A stretch of DNA of 64,000 bases from Psychrobacter nivimaris (GTDB taxonomy: Bacteria > Pseudomonadota > Gammaproteobacteria > Pseudomonadales > Moraxellaceae): the NCBI RefSeq assembly GCF_009812035.1, contig NZ_VZIZ01000007.1:1-64000 (forward strand), written 5' to 3'. The notes below the pieces were generated by a model, which searched no databases, was not told the origin of the DNA, and was given only the letters and a program-made list of their open reading frames with translations. Positions 48,282 through 56,598 of the stretch are shown here, in pieces. How positions within the stretch are numbered: the first letter of the stretch is position 1; the number at the start of each line of letters is the position of its first letter. The translations under genes and the position numbers were made by a program.

Positions 48282-49094
48282 ATGAACCAAGAACTTAATG
48301 CCTACCAAGCAGAAAATATGAATAACCAAGCGCCAGTGATGCTTGTCACAGGTAGTGCTAGGCGCATTGGAGCGGCTATTGTTAAAGCGGCTCATAGGCA
48401 AGGTTACCGCGTCATTATTCATTGTCATCGTAGTGAACAAGACGCTAATGACTTGGCTGACCATCTGAACGACATCCGTGCTAATAGTGCAAAAGTTATC
48501 GTTGCTGATTTAACGATAGTCAACGATGGTATGGCTTTAGATAGCTTCGTTAAAAGTATCGTAGAGGCGTTTGAACAGCTTGATGTACTGGTGCATAATG
48601 CTTCGCGGTTTTATCCTAGCCCACTCGGTAGTATCAATCATGCACAGTGGGATGAGTTGCTTTTGACCAACGCGAAAGCCCCTTTATTACTAAGCCAAGC
48701 CCTACTACCTTATCTGAAGCAACAACAAGGCTGTATTGTCAGTTTATTGGACATACACGCGCATGATAGACCGTTTAACAACTATACTGTCTATAACATG
48801 GCAAAGGCTGCGCATCGAATGATGGTACAGTCGCTAGCGTTAGAGATGGCGCCAGAAGTACGGGTCAACGGGGTTGCTCCTGGGGTCAACATTTTACCTG
48901 ACCCTACTAGTGACCAAGCTATTGATAACGAGCAACAGAAAAGTATCATCGATGCTATCCCTATGCGGCGAATAGGCCAACCTGATGAGATTGCTCATAG
49001 TGTGCTGTATCTTGTGCAGGCAAATTATGTCACAGGAGAGATCATCACTGTGGATGGAGGTCGTAGTCTAACCATAGCTGGTGGTCACCTGTAA
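48282..49094 (+). CDS. Short-chain dehydrogenase, pteridine reductase/FolM-like
   Basis: A 270-aa SDR from the ATG at 48282; the longer frame overlaps cca and is not used. The nucleotide loop is TGSARRIGAAIV, whose TGxxxRIG form is typical of pteridine reductases and FolM. NAS (HNASRFYPSP), the catalytic Tyr and Lys in YTVYNMAKAAH, and the C-terminal VNGVAPG and VTGEIITVDGGRS are present. It probably reduces dihydromonapterin or another pteridine with NADPH. It follows cca by 40 bp. Some similar SDRs have other substrates. Confidence 0.75.
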   Translation: MNQELNAYQAENMNNQAPVMLVTGSARRIGAAIVKAAHRQGYRVIIHCHRSEQDANDLADHLNDIRANSAKVIVADLTIVNDGMALDSFVKSIVEAFEQLDVLVHNASRFYPSPLGSINHAQWDELLLTNAKAPLLLSQALLPYLKQQQGCIVSLLDIHAHDRPFNNYTVYNMAKAAHRMMVQSLALEMAPEVRVNGVAPGVNILPDPTSDQAIDNEQQKSIIDAIPMRRIGQPDEIAHSVLYLVQANYVTGEIITVDGGRSLTIAGGHL

Positions 49095-49145
49095 TACAAA
49101 AATACGGCTCAATAAAAAATATCTTGATTACTGCCTATCTTTTAC

Positions 49146-49173
49146 TTGAAAAATTAAAAAAATCAGGTATCAT
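49146..49173 (+). promoter_or_regulatory. tRNA promoter
   Basis: TTGAAA at 49146-49151 and TATCAT at 49168-49173 with a 16-bp spacer, ending 16 bp before the tRNA. Confidence 0.75.
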
Positions 49174-49189
49174 TGTGCGTCTAACGTTA

Positions 49190-49266
49190 GGGCCCATAGC
49201 TCAGTTGGTTAGAGCAGAGGACTCATAATCCTTTGGTCGTAGGTTCAAGTCCTACTGGGCCCACCA
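49190..49266 (+). tRNA. tRNA with CAU anticodon, probably tRNA-Ile2
   Basis: A 77-nt tRNA with a 7-bp acceptor stem (GGGCCCA/TGGGCCC), AGCTCAGTTGGTTAGAGC D arm, anticodon arm reading CTCATAA (anticodon CAT), GGTTCAAGTCC T arm and encoded CCA. The anticodon stem and loop sequence (GGACTCATAATCC) and the TTGGTCG variable region are like E. coli ileX (the lysidine-modified tRNA-Ile2) more than elongator tRNA-Met. Assignment needs TilS recognition to be sure. The prophage begins at its 3' end. A terminator follows. Confidence 0.88.
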
Positions 49267-49284
49267 CATATAAGCTATACCATT

Positions 49285-49316
49285 AAAGACTTTCAAGCAA
49301 TTGAAGGTCTTTTTTA
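49285..49316 (+). terminator. tRNA terminator
   Basis: AAAGACTTTCAA/TTGAAGGTCTTT, 12 bp with one G-U pair, GCAA tetraloop and then T-run, 18 bp after the tRNA. Confidence 0.88.
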
Positions 49317-49406
49317 TTGTCTGCTATTTTCCGTCAGCATGTAAAAAGTAATCAAATAGTAATCGTTGTTGAGACTTTTAAAATGGATCAGACCAAATTC
49401 CAGGCG

Positions 49407-49436
49407 CAAAAAACGCCCCGCCAATTAAGGCAGGGC
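49407..49436 (-). terminator. Terminator of the phage late operon
   Basis: On the minus strand GCCCTGCC/GGCGGGGC (one G-U) with a 6-base loop is followed by GTTTTTT, directly after the endolysin gene. It probably ends late transcription before the chromosomal tRNA. Confidence 0.88.
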
Positions 49437-49446
49437 TTATATATTT

Positions 49447-50028
49447 TTACTTTGGGTATTTTGACCACGGTAATTGATAATGTGGCCCATCTTTAAATTT
49501 TGACCAATCGCCGCCCCATTCAATCGAAACGCCTACATCTTTGGCAGCTTGTTTCATTACCGCAGCTAATGGATGATAGTACTTCCAATCCCACGAAACT
49601 TTGCCGTCTTCATCAAGTGCAATTAGGTCTACAGCGTGCCCAGTTAAGTGACGGCTATTCATTGTCGTGGTAGCACCTTGCTGATATAACTCTTTTTGCC
49701 GTGTAATTGAGCGCAGACCTTCGCCTACACTAAAATCGATAGTCGTAATCTCGATAGCTCGTTCAACGATTTTTACTAAATCAGGATGCAAGCCCTTTAG
49801 TCGATTTAGTGATTTTTCGGACAAACTGTACTTACCTGTCGACTCAACTGGTTTGTCTTCATCGTTCACCGCGTCTTTGTCGCTATGCGCTTGGCAGTGT
49901 GTGGCCGCTTCAGCCATTGCATAAAAACCCGCGTGCGATTGATTGCCCCATGTACCATCAACTTCACCACCATAAAATCCATGTAGTTTCATAGTCGCTT
50001 GTAGGTTTTTGATTGTAGATTCTTGCAT
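49447..50028 (-). CDS. Phage endolysin, M15-family peptidase with peptidoglycan-binding domain
   Basis: A 193-aa lysis enzyme from the ATG at 50028 (AAGGTGAG upstream). Residues 1-40 resemble a peptidoglycan-binding domain: ESTIKNLQATMKLHGFYGGEVDGTWG. The C-terminal half is a VanY/endolysin-type M15 zinc peptidase with the S-R-H-x-x-G-H-A-V-D motif and the downstream GGDWSKFKDGPHYQL holding the third zinc ligand. It should cleave peptidoglycan peptides at host lysis. No signal peptide, so export by the upstream holin-like protein is expected. Confidence 0.88.
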   Translation of the reverse strand: MQESTIKNLQATMKLHGFYGGEVDGTWGNQSHAGFYAMAEAATHCQAHSDKDAVNDEDKPVESTGKYSLSEKSLNRLKGLHPDLVKIVERAIEITTIDFSVGEGLRSITRQKELYQQGATTTMNSRHLTGHAVDLIALDEDGKVSWDWKYYHPLAAVMKQAAKDVGVSIEWGGDWSKFKDGPHYQLPWSKYPK

Positions 50029-50052
50029 ATATCTCACCTTATTTTAGACATT

Positions 50053-50074
50053 AAAAAAGCCCCAAATTTGGGGC
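50053..50074 (-). terminator. Terminator between holin-like and endolysin genes
   Basis: GCCCCAAATTTGGGGC is a perfect 16-bp palindrome. Read on the minus strand it is followed by six T. Confidence 0.8.
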
Positions 50075-50092
50075 CGTACTTAATGCTGATTG

Positions 50093-50485
50093 TTACTTGC
50101 CAAAAATCGCAAACGCTGCATCTTTGATCTCTTTGATTACCTCGGCAATCGTCTTGCCCTGCCATAAGGCTATGGCTTGATAAACAATACCTATAGCCAA
50201 CATGCCAAAAACAGCCCAAACGAGCATGATTGCGCCTTGTGTCATAACGCTATAATCTTGATAGCCCATAAACTCGATATGAGCTGCCCCGCCAAACAGC
50301 GAGATTGTGACAGCAATAGTAAATTTGATTATCACTGACATATTTACTTGTATCTTGCCGTCTTTGCCGATGTCGCCTGACAGCATCAATCCAAATATTG
50401 CACCGATGACAGCTGCGAATACTTTCGGAAGGAATACCATTAGCTTTAGTATGATTAGTTCTAAAAATGGTGTGTTCTGTGGCAT
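50093..50485 (-). CDS. Holin-like phage membrane protein
   Basis: A 130-aa protein from the ATG at 50485 (GGGGGCGGT in front); a longer frame reaches 50518. It has three to four hydrophobic helices: FLELIILKLMVFLPKVFAAVIGAIFGLMLSG, VIIKFTIAVTISLFGGAAHI and AIMLVWAVFGMLAIGIVYQ. A short basic/acidic C-tail ends it. Directly upstream of the endolysin gene, a holin role is inferred. I do not recognise a specific holin family. Confidence 0.6.
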   Translation of the reverse strand: MPQNTPFLELIILKLMVFLPKVFAAVIGAIFGLMLSGDIGKDGKIQVNMSVIIKFTIAVTISLFGGAAHIEFMGYQDYSVMTQGAIMLVWAVFGMLAIGIVYQAIALWQGKTIAEVIKEIKDAAFAIFGK

Positions 50486-50495
50486 ACCGCCCCCT

Positions 50496-50514
50496 AATTT
50501 TAGATAATAAAAAA
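50496..50514. repeat. 19-bp direct repeat, left copy
   Basis: AATTTTAGATAATAAAAAA, identical to 51632-51650. Together they flank the acyltransferase gene, and each is attached to a terminator hairpin. Confidence 0.85.
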
Positions 50515-50530
50515 GCACCCGAAGGTGCTT
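50507..50530 (-). terminator. Terminator after the acyltransferase gene
   Basis: AAGCACC/GGTGCTT stem with a CGAA loop, followed on the minus strand by six T. Confidence 0.82.
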
Positions 50531-50549
50531 ATGACTTGAAAATATATTT

Positions 50550-51530
50550 CTATTTAAATATTTTCATTATAGGTTTAGATAATCGAGCGATAACTCTCCC
50601 AAAAAACTGTTCTTTTAAAATAATACAAGTGGCCAGGGATAATACAAAACATACTATTAGCATTAAACAATCCGGTTGAGAGAAATAAACGTACTTGGAG
50701 CTTAAAATAACAACAAAGCCATGAAACAAATAAATTGATAAGCTTCTTTTCCCAAATATTTCAAAGAAACTTGGCAGTACTTTCGACAATCTCATTACAG
50801 ATAAAATAGATAATATTGATGTTGCCAATAAGCTAATTTTTATGAAAATTCCAAAAACGACACTGTCATAATAATCATTAATATTTGCTACACCAAACAA
50901 CCAAGAAGGTTGCATATCAATAAAATAACTCGCTATTCCAAGTGCAATTAATACCGCTATCGAAATGATAACTGCATACCATTTTTCAAATAAAGCACTG
51001 TATATCTTCTTACCGTATAAAACACCAAGAATGAAAAATGGTAAGAACGATAAAGTTCGACCTATTGAATAGGGGTAGTTATCTGTCTCAACTAATCCTA
51101 TATAAATAGCCAAACATACCGAAATAAATAAAACTTGCTTTTGTCTGATGAGAATGGGCGTAATTAAGCAATAGATACTTAATGTGAACATAAACCACAT
51201 TATCCAATATGGCGTACTCAACCATCTAGAAACATCACCACCATTAACAATATAATCAAATATAATATAAAGAAACTGAAAGGCTAAAAAAATAGAAAAA
51301 TATCTATAAGAACTTTCTTTCCACTTTTCTATATTAAAAAACATACCTGAAATAAAAATAAAAGCAGGCATATGAATAGCATAGATAAATTTCAATAAAG
51401 AACTAGATAGATCGCCATGCCACCCCATATATTTTTCTAAAAAGTGTCCAAATACAACTAAGAATATTAACAACCCTTTTATCTTGTCAATATTAGAATT
51501 TCTTCCAATTTTATGCATTTGAGTACTCAT
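50550..51530 (-). CDS. Acyltransferase-3 family membrane protein (phage cargo)
   Basis: A 326-aa polytopic membrane protein from the ATG at 51530. The N-terminus SNIDKIKGLLIFLVVFGHFLEKYM places the family's key His in helix 1, and AIHMPAFIFISGMFF is the second motif of acyltransferase-3/OafA-type O-acetylases. About ten hydrophobic segments follow. The gene is visibly more AT-rich than its neighbours. It sits between tape measure and holin-like genes, with its own terminator and 19-bp direct repeats on both sides. It may acetylate host surface glycans and so change serotype or block superinfection (inference). Confidence 0.8.
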   Translation of the reverse strand: MSTQMHKIGRNSNIDKIKGLLIFLVVFGHFLEKYMGWHGDLSSSLLKFIYAIHMPAFIFISGMFFNIEKWKESSYRYFSIFLAFQFLYIIFDYIVNGGDVSRWLSTPYWIMWFMFTLSIYCLITPILIRQKQVLFISVCLAIYIGLVETDNYPYSIGRTLSFLPFFILGVLYGKKIYSALFEKWYAVIISIAVLIALGIASYFIDMQPSWLFGVANINDYYDSVVFGIFIKISLLATSILSILSVMRLSKVLPSFFEIFGKRSLSIYLFHGFVVILSSKYVYFSQPDCLMLIVCFVLSLATCIILKEQFFGRVIARLSKPIMKIFK

Positions 51531-51631
51531 TATTGATAACTTTCTTACTCTACAAGAGATGCCATCCAATTTTCAATATTTATTTTTTTAAATAGTTAGT
51601 TAATCAAATACGTCACCAGCCAAACTCCTCA

Positions 51632-51650
51632 AATTTTAGATAATAAAAAA
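51632..51650. repeat. 19-bp direct repeat, right copy
   Basis: The same AATTTTAGATAATAAAAAA sequence as at 50496, again followed by a hairpin. Confidence 0.85.
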
Positions 51651-51665
51651 CCACTCAATGAGTGG
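51645..51665 (-). terminator. Terminator of the tape measure gene
   Basis: CCACTCA/TGAGTGG, 7-bp stem with a one-base loop on strict pairing (smaller stem in practice), followed on the minus strand by a run of six T. It sits at the tape measure stop. Confidence 0.7.
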
Positions 51666-54600
51666 CTAGTAACCTGCGATTGCTTTACTGTCTTGTAGTT
51701 GTTGCAGTAGAGCTGTAAGCGATGCTTCTTGGCTCTCTGGCATACTCATCGATGCCGTTGCACCGCCAAGTTTGAAGTTAACATTAATTGTTTTGCTTGA
51801 GCTTGGCTGACTATCATAACGATTGTACTCTTGCGTTGTGATTTGAGCCGTCGCTGTCCTTGCCACTTCGTAGTTGTCACGCTGACGATCTACTTGACGT
51901 GCTTTTTCAGCAATTTCAGCCAAGTACACTGAAGCAGACTTATAGCGATTAATATCAGCAGCCGTTAGCATCTGGCCGTCACTAAAACCTTGCAGCTCAC
52001 CAAAGTTCAAAGCACCGCTTGATGTGCCCTGCTTGGCGTACAGCTTACGCGCTTCCTCGATAGCTGATTCCTCAGACAAGCCCTGCGACTTCAAGAAGTT
52101 CTCAACACCAAGCCTTGTGCCAAACTGGTTGCCCTCGATGGGTGCATCCTCAGTGCCATATTGCCGTAAGTTCCTAAGTGTCTCGTCAGCGTTTTTAAGC
52201 TCCTGAGCTTCTTTGACTGACTTAATTTTCTGCTGCAACTTATCGTAAGCTGATGACGCCTCATTTGCGGCGCGTACCATGGCATTACCTGCACCGCCGG
52301 CACTACTAGATATGCCATCGTAAGCTGTACGAATGTTATTGACTGAGCGCGTGACATTATCGTTTGCACTAACTGCCCGACCTGCCTTTTCGACCACTAC
52401 GCGCCCGTTTTCGTCAACTTCAACCGTGTACCCTTTGGCTGCTGCTTGCGCTCGAGTAAAGCTATCAATAACCCCGCCATTTGCTGCGATGTTGGCCTTA
52501 GCTGTTTTTGTAAAGACTTCTTCTTGCTGCTGCGCTGTCAGCTCGCCTTGTTTCATAACGAGGCTATAAGACTCTGTGTAGGCTTGAGCGTCTTTGGCTA
52601 ATTCCTCACGAGTCTTTAATCCCAAGAAGCCGTATGCCTCAGTCACACCATTGATGCCGTCCTTGAGTATGTCAACTCGGTTTTTTACTCCCTCTAAGCC
52701 GTCGGCAAGTTCTTGACCTGTGATTTTCCCTTCTTTGTAAAGCTCATTCCATGTGAGAGTGAGGTTTTCTATCTCAGCGGTATTGGATGCCTTGTTGGAC
52801 ATTTCGGTTAGCGCGTTAATTACTGCGCCACCTGCGTCATAACCCGCTTTTTCCAAGTCGTCGTAGCCATCTACTAACTCATCAAGCCCTTCTTTGGATT
52901 TAATAAATCCTGCGGACAGACCTACACCTGCTGCCCCTGCTAGCTTGTCGATCTCATCTTTAGTACGACCACTAGCAACCGTTGACTTATCAAGCTGTGT
53001 GACTATCGCACCACCTGTCTCATTAGCCTGTATTGCAAGCCCCTGTAATGCTGCCGTTTTTTCAAGCTCAGATGTCACAATTCCGCCATTGTCGGCCATT
53101 GTTTTTGCAGCATATCTTGCAAAGTTGCTTTCAATCTCTTTGTAGCGCTCATTGGCAAGGTTGATACCAAACGCCATATCTTCACCAGATATTTTGCCTT
53201 GGCTACCAAGTGCACTAAGAGACGATATAATGTCGTCAACTGCGCCAATGGTTTGTGCTTTTGGTACTGCGTCCGTCAGCGATTCACGCATTGATGTACC
53301 AGAAACTTGCGCTTTAAGTGCTACTTCAGCAAAGCTCTGACCAACGCCAAGATAAGCAGCCTGTACGCCTTTAGATGACTCAACAATCACATCGTTTGTA
53401 TCACTGATTGACGCCTGCAACCCTTGTCCCGCTAATTCAAGCCGCATATCATCAGTGATAATCATGTTATTGGCTTCAATCTTAGCTTTTGCGACTTTAA
53501 TATATTGTTCTTCCATCGCTGCTGCTGATATATCGCCCTTAGCAACCATCTCATCGTAATTTTTAACGACTTCCACCACGGTTTCATCAAGTCTGTCTTG
53601 GGCTGTCTTATTCATCTCAGCCCATGCTTCGCCAGACTTAGATTTAAAGTCCATCATCTTTTGTTCTGATCGTGCGTATAGCTCTTCTTGTTTGGCGATT
53701 AATGCTTCGCCCATTGTCGAGGTTTCACCGTTGAGCTTAGCAATACCGATCAACACGCTACCAATAATGCCGCTGATTGTGCCAAAAACACTGTCAGCTG
53801 CGATTGATAGACCGCGTATGCCGTCAATCGCTACCCCTGTAGTTACTGCAAACTGCTGCATAAGCTTGGTGATTAAGCCGACATCATTACCCGCTGCAAC
53901 CGTACCGTTAATGATCGAGGTTAAGTCACTAAACGCGCCGTAAATGTCTTTAACGAGAGTAAATAACGCGGCGGACTGCTCTAATACAAAATCAAACGAC
54001 TGACCAAGGGCTGCCATTGTCGCAGGGTCGATATTATCAATAGCATCGCTAATGTACTGTATGCCCTGAGCCAATCGACCAGATTGATTGACCGTTTCAT
54101 TTAAGCTGCCAACGAGTTCAAACACCGTCGTTTTCATGTTCTGAACGGAGTTTGCAAAAGTCGTTGGTAGTGTCGCAAATTCATCATTAATGGTTTGCGT
54201 TTGTGAGCGTACCGCATCAATGACCACCTCACTTGTCAGCTTACCTTCAGCGGCCATTGCTCGCAGTTCGCCTTTGGTCACTCCTAGACCGTCAGCCATT
54301 GCCGTGGCCAAGCGCGGCGCTTGCTCCATAATGGAGTTAAACTCTTCACCGCGCACTACGCCTGATTGCAAGCCCTGTACTAGCTGAATGATTGCAGCGT
54401 CCGCACTGGCGGCACTACCACCTGATAGTTTGATCGCTTCATTGATTGTCTTGGTGACTGACAGTATTTCGCCTTGTGCCAAGCCTAACGACTCAGAAGC
54501 TTGTGTGATACGTGCGAAAAGCTCCCCTGTGTTTTCAATGCTGGTGAAGGTTTCTTTTGCGATATCGGTCACACCTTGAAAGCCTGTGACGAATGCTGCG

Positions 54601-55490
54601 CCTTCACCTGTTGCCAGTTTTACTTTAGCTTCTAACGTGACGAACGCATCTGACATCTCGATAATTTCAGCCGCACCAATACCAATGCCAGCTGCCGCCA
54701 ATAGCCCTGTTAATCCGCTCATGGCTGTTCTGAGCTTACCAACGTTGCCGCTAAAGCTGTTTGTACTAACATCCGTGCGTCTTATTGTGTCATCAACGCC
54801 GTTAAGCTCATTCTCAAGCCGTCTGATCTGCTCCTCGGCTGCGCGTGTTGCTCGTTCAATCTCCGCCGCTGGTCTTCCGCTGTTCTGTTGAAAGTTGACC
54901 AGTGTGCGGTTGATTTGGTCAATCTCACCGCGGATAGTTTCAGGTACTCGTATGTTAGCCATACGATATAAGGCATTGCGTGCATTGTCTGCGGTTGTGC
55001 TTGCTCTATTCATAGCGCCCGAAAGCTCGTTAGCAAGACTGACACTAGCACTACGAGCCTGATTTAGCTCTTGCTCTAATCGATTGACATTAGCCGCTGC
55101 TTGTTCAATATCTTCAGGACTTGCACTTGTCTGGCTTAGTCTTAATGCTTCAGACCTTGCTACTTCCAGCTGTCTGCCAAGCCTTGTAACTTGCAGTGCT
55201 GATGCTTCCATGGCCTGTTCAATTTGGTCGCCTGATATGTTGGCACCTGCGCCCATCTGTCTTAACTGGTCAGCTGTGGCTTGTAGCTCGCTAGTCAAAC
55301 GGCTAGAGTCAACATTGGCAAGCCCTGCTAGCATTGTAGATGCTCGCTCGGTATCAGTATTCATCTGCTGTACGTTGCGCTGTACTGACTGCGCGTATTG
55401 CGTAAACTTATCGCGCGCACTATCAATACCACGGTTAAACTGCTCATTGAGCACGCGCAACTGCACGTTAAAATCTAAATCACCTGCCAT
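51666..55490 (-). CDS. Phage tail tape measure protein
   Basis: A 1274-aa protein from the ATG at 55490 (MAGDLDFNVQL). Residues 1-230 are helical and coiled-coil (many Gln, Ala, Arg). A Gly/Ala hydrophobic segment LTGLLAAAGIGIGAAEIIEM follows. The tape measure domain (about 260-460) has LEAKVKLATGEG, GGSAASADAAIIQLVQGLQSGVVRGEEFNSIMEQAPRLA and GVTKGELRAMAAEGKLT. A long repetitive helical tail follows, with several DEL/GITGQELADG-like segments. It sets tail length and is located in the tail tube before DNA ejection. The size suggests a tail of the order of 190 nm, using the usual 1.5 angstrom per residue rule. Confidence 0.92.
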   Translation of the reverse strand: MAGDLDFNVQLRVLNEQFNRGIDSARDKFTQYAQSVQRNVQQMNTDTERASTMLAGLANVDSSRLTSELQATADQLRQMGAGANISGDQIEQAMEASALQVTRLGRQLEVARSEALRLSQTSASPEDIEQAAANVNRLEQELNQARSASVSLANELSGAMNRASTTADNARNALYRMANIRVPETIRGEIDQINRTLVNFQQNSGRPAAEIERATRAAEEQIRRLENELNGVDDTIRRTDVSTNSFSGNVGKLRTAMSGLTGLLAAAGIGIGAAEIIEMSDAFVTLEAKVKLATGEGAAFVTGFQGVTDIAKETFTSIENTGELFARITQASESLGLAQGEILSVTKTINEAIKLSGGSAASADAAIIQLVQGLQSGVVRGEEFNSIMEQAPRLATAMADGLGVTKGELRAMAAEGKLTSEVVIDAVRSQTQTINDEFATLPTTFANSVQNMKTTVFELVGSLNETVNQSGRLAQGIQYISDAIDNIDPATMAALGQSFDFVLEQSAALFTLVKDIYGAFSDLTSIINGTVAAGNDVGLITKLMQQFAVTTGVAIDGIRGLSIAADSVFGTISGIIGSVLIGIAKLNGETSTMGEALIAKQEELYARSEQKMMDFKSKSGEAWAEMNKTAQDRLDETVVEVVKNYDEMVAKGDISAAAMEEQYIKVAKAKIEANNMIITDDMRLELAGQGLQASISDTNDVIVESSKGVQAAYLGVGQSFAEVALKAQVSGTSMRESLTDAVPKAQTIGAVDDIISSLSALGSQGKISGEDMAFGINLANERYKEIESNFARYAAKTMADNGGIVTSELEKTAALQGLAIQANETGGAIVTQLDKSTVASGRTKDEIDKLAGAAGVGLSAGFIKSKEGLDELVDGYDDLEKAGYDAGGAVINALTEMSNKASNTAEIENLTLTWNELYKEGKITGQELADGLEGVKNRVDILKDGINGVTEAYGFLGLKTREELAKDAQAYTESYSLVMKQGELTAQQQEEVFTKTAKANIAANGGVIDSFTRAQAAAKGYTVEVDENGRVVVEKAGRAVSANDNVTRSVNNIRTAYDGISSSAGGAGNAMVRAANEASSAYDKLQQKIKSVKEAQELKNADETLRNLRQYGTEDAPIEGNQFGTRLGVENFLKSQGLSEESAIEEARKLYAKQGTSSGALNFGELQGFSDGQMLTAADINRYKSASVYLAEIAEKARQVDRQRDNYEVARTATAQITTQEYNRYDSQPSSSKTINVNFKLGGATASMSMPESQEASLTALLQQLQDSKAIAGY

Positions 55491-55513
55491 ATGGTGCACC
55501 TCAAATTATGGGC

Positions 55514-55544
55514 ATAAAAAAAGCCCACTAATTAAAGTGAGCTT
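55514..55544 (-). terminator. Terminator after the 105-aa gene
   Basis: AAGCCCACT/AGTGAGCTT with one mismatch and a 6-base loop. The minus strand runs into seven T. Confidence 0.7.
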
Positions 55545-55562
55545 GTTGATTTATTCGTTTTA

Positions 55563-55880
55563 TTATTTAAAGGCGCTTGCCCTATCAGGCTTTGGCAGCT
55601 TGCCATCTTTAATATGACGTTCGCTAATGTGGTAGCGGTTTAAACTATCGCAGTCGATAAAGACGACTGGTGTTTTACCTGCCTTGCTTTTATTCTCTGA
55701 CAGTCCAGCATAGTGAGGCGCTTCGTTGGGCGCTTTTCTGCCAACCAAATGCACTGCTTTATCTAGCAATTGATTAATGCGCTCAAAACCATCATCGCCC
55801 CATACTTCATGAGCTTTCGGCCATTCTTTTAGCGTCATGTAATTTATATCAGGTGATATTTTTTCTACCTCAGTTTTCAT
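55563..55880 (-). CDS. Phage protein of unknown function
   Basis: A 105-aa, soluble, basic protein with an AAAAGGAACAGG ribosome site before the ATG. It contains VVFIDCDSLNRYHISERHIKDGKLP near the end. I do not recognise a family. It lies between the lipoprotein and the tape measure, each pair separated by a terminator. It could be a tail or cargo gene. Confidence 0.6.
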   Translation of the reverse strand: MKTEVEKISPDINYMTLKEWPKAHEVWGDDGFERINQLLDKAVHLVGRKAPNEAPHYAGLSENKSKAGKTPVVFIDCDSLNRYHISERHIKDGKLPKPDRASAFK

Positions 55881-55903
55881 GACCTGTTCCTTTTAATTTA
55901 TAA

Positions 55904-55930
55904 TAAAAACCCACCGATTAAATGGCGGGT
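55904..55930 (-). terminator. Terminator after the prophage lipoprotein
   Basis: Minus-strand hairpin ACCCGCC/GGTGGGT with one G-U pair and an 8-base loop, then TTTTTA. The bases after it, TTATAAATT, resemble the flank of the 19-bp repeat at 50496. Confidence 0.75.
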
Positions 55931-55941
55931 GTTTAACGTAG

Positions 55942-56544
55942 TTACAAACTATCTATATTTAGTTTCATTCTATCTGCCTCGTAACCTCTGAGGTTAAATT
56001 CAGACTCAACATTGTCACTAAGACCAATAATAGGCAGTGTTATTACTGCTGAATTGGATTTTGTAAATTTATCAAATAAATCTTTACCTACTTCTGCGCT
56101 AACGGGCACCAAAACCTCATCAAGAGTGCTGTACTGCATCAAATAACTTTGCCTGTTACTATTAAATTTTATAGGTATCTGGCACGTTGGCACACAAGCC
56201 ACTGCTGATCCCGCAAATATCTTTATCGATTCCGATACAGTGCCAGGTAATAGTCGTTGTCTTTCAGCAATAATAAATGGCCTTGCATTTAATCCACTAA
56301 CTTCAGGATCAGGATATGTGTTTATCGCATTATTTTCCGCTTTCGCATTGAACACCTCACCCGCGCTATTATCAACTGACGAATAACGCCATTCCCCATC
56401 TTCTTTAGAACCACCAGAGCCTATAGTGCCGCCTGCGCCAATAGTACCGCCACCACCATTGCTTACTTGCGGTGGCAAGCTGTCATATCCACCACCGCAG
56501 CCACTAAGTATCGCCACCAAACCTAATGCAAACAGTCTTTTCAT
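55942..56544 (-). CDS. Prophage lipoprotein, possible cargo gene
   Basis: A 200-aa protein from the ATG at 56544 (a TTG two codons earlier is possible). The lipoprotein signal is MKRLFALGLVAILSGC, with lipid Cys at 16 and GGG after it. A Gly-rich linker (about 28-46) with two copies of GGTIG follows, then a mixed domain of about 150 residues with two Cys (ACVPTCQIP). It lies between the tail chaperone and the tape measure genes, an unusual place for a structural gene. It may act in superinfection exclusion or host surface change, as some phage lipoproteins do (inference). Confidence 0.75.
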   Translation of the reverse strand: MKRLFALGLVAILSGCGGGYDSLPPQVSNGGGGTIGAGGTIGSGGSKEDGEWRYSSVDNSAGEVFNAKAENNAINTYPDPEVSGLNARPFIIAERQRLLPGTVSESIKIFAGSAVACVPTCQIPIKFNSNRQSYLMQYSTLDEVLVPVSAEVGKDLFDKFTKSNSAVITLPIIGLSDNVESEFNLRGYEADRMKLNIDSL

Positions 56545-56598
56545 AACCAATCACCAAAATTATATTTACTCAATTTTAGTTGATTAAGCATTGTTACG

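Noticed and set aside
49190-49266. Elongator tRNA-Met
   Set aside because: The anticodon arm and variable region are closer to tRNA-Ile2, though the anticodon CAU alone fits both.
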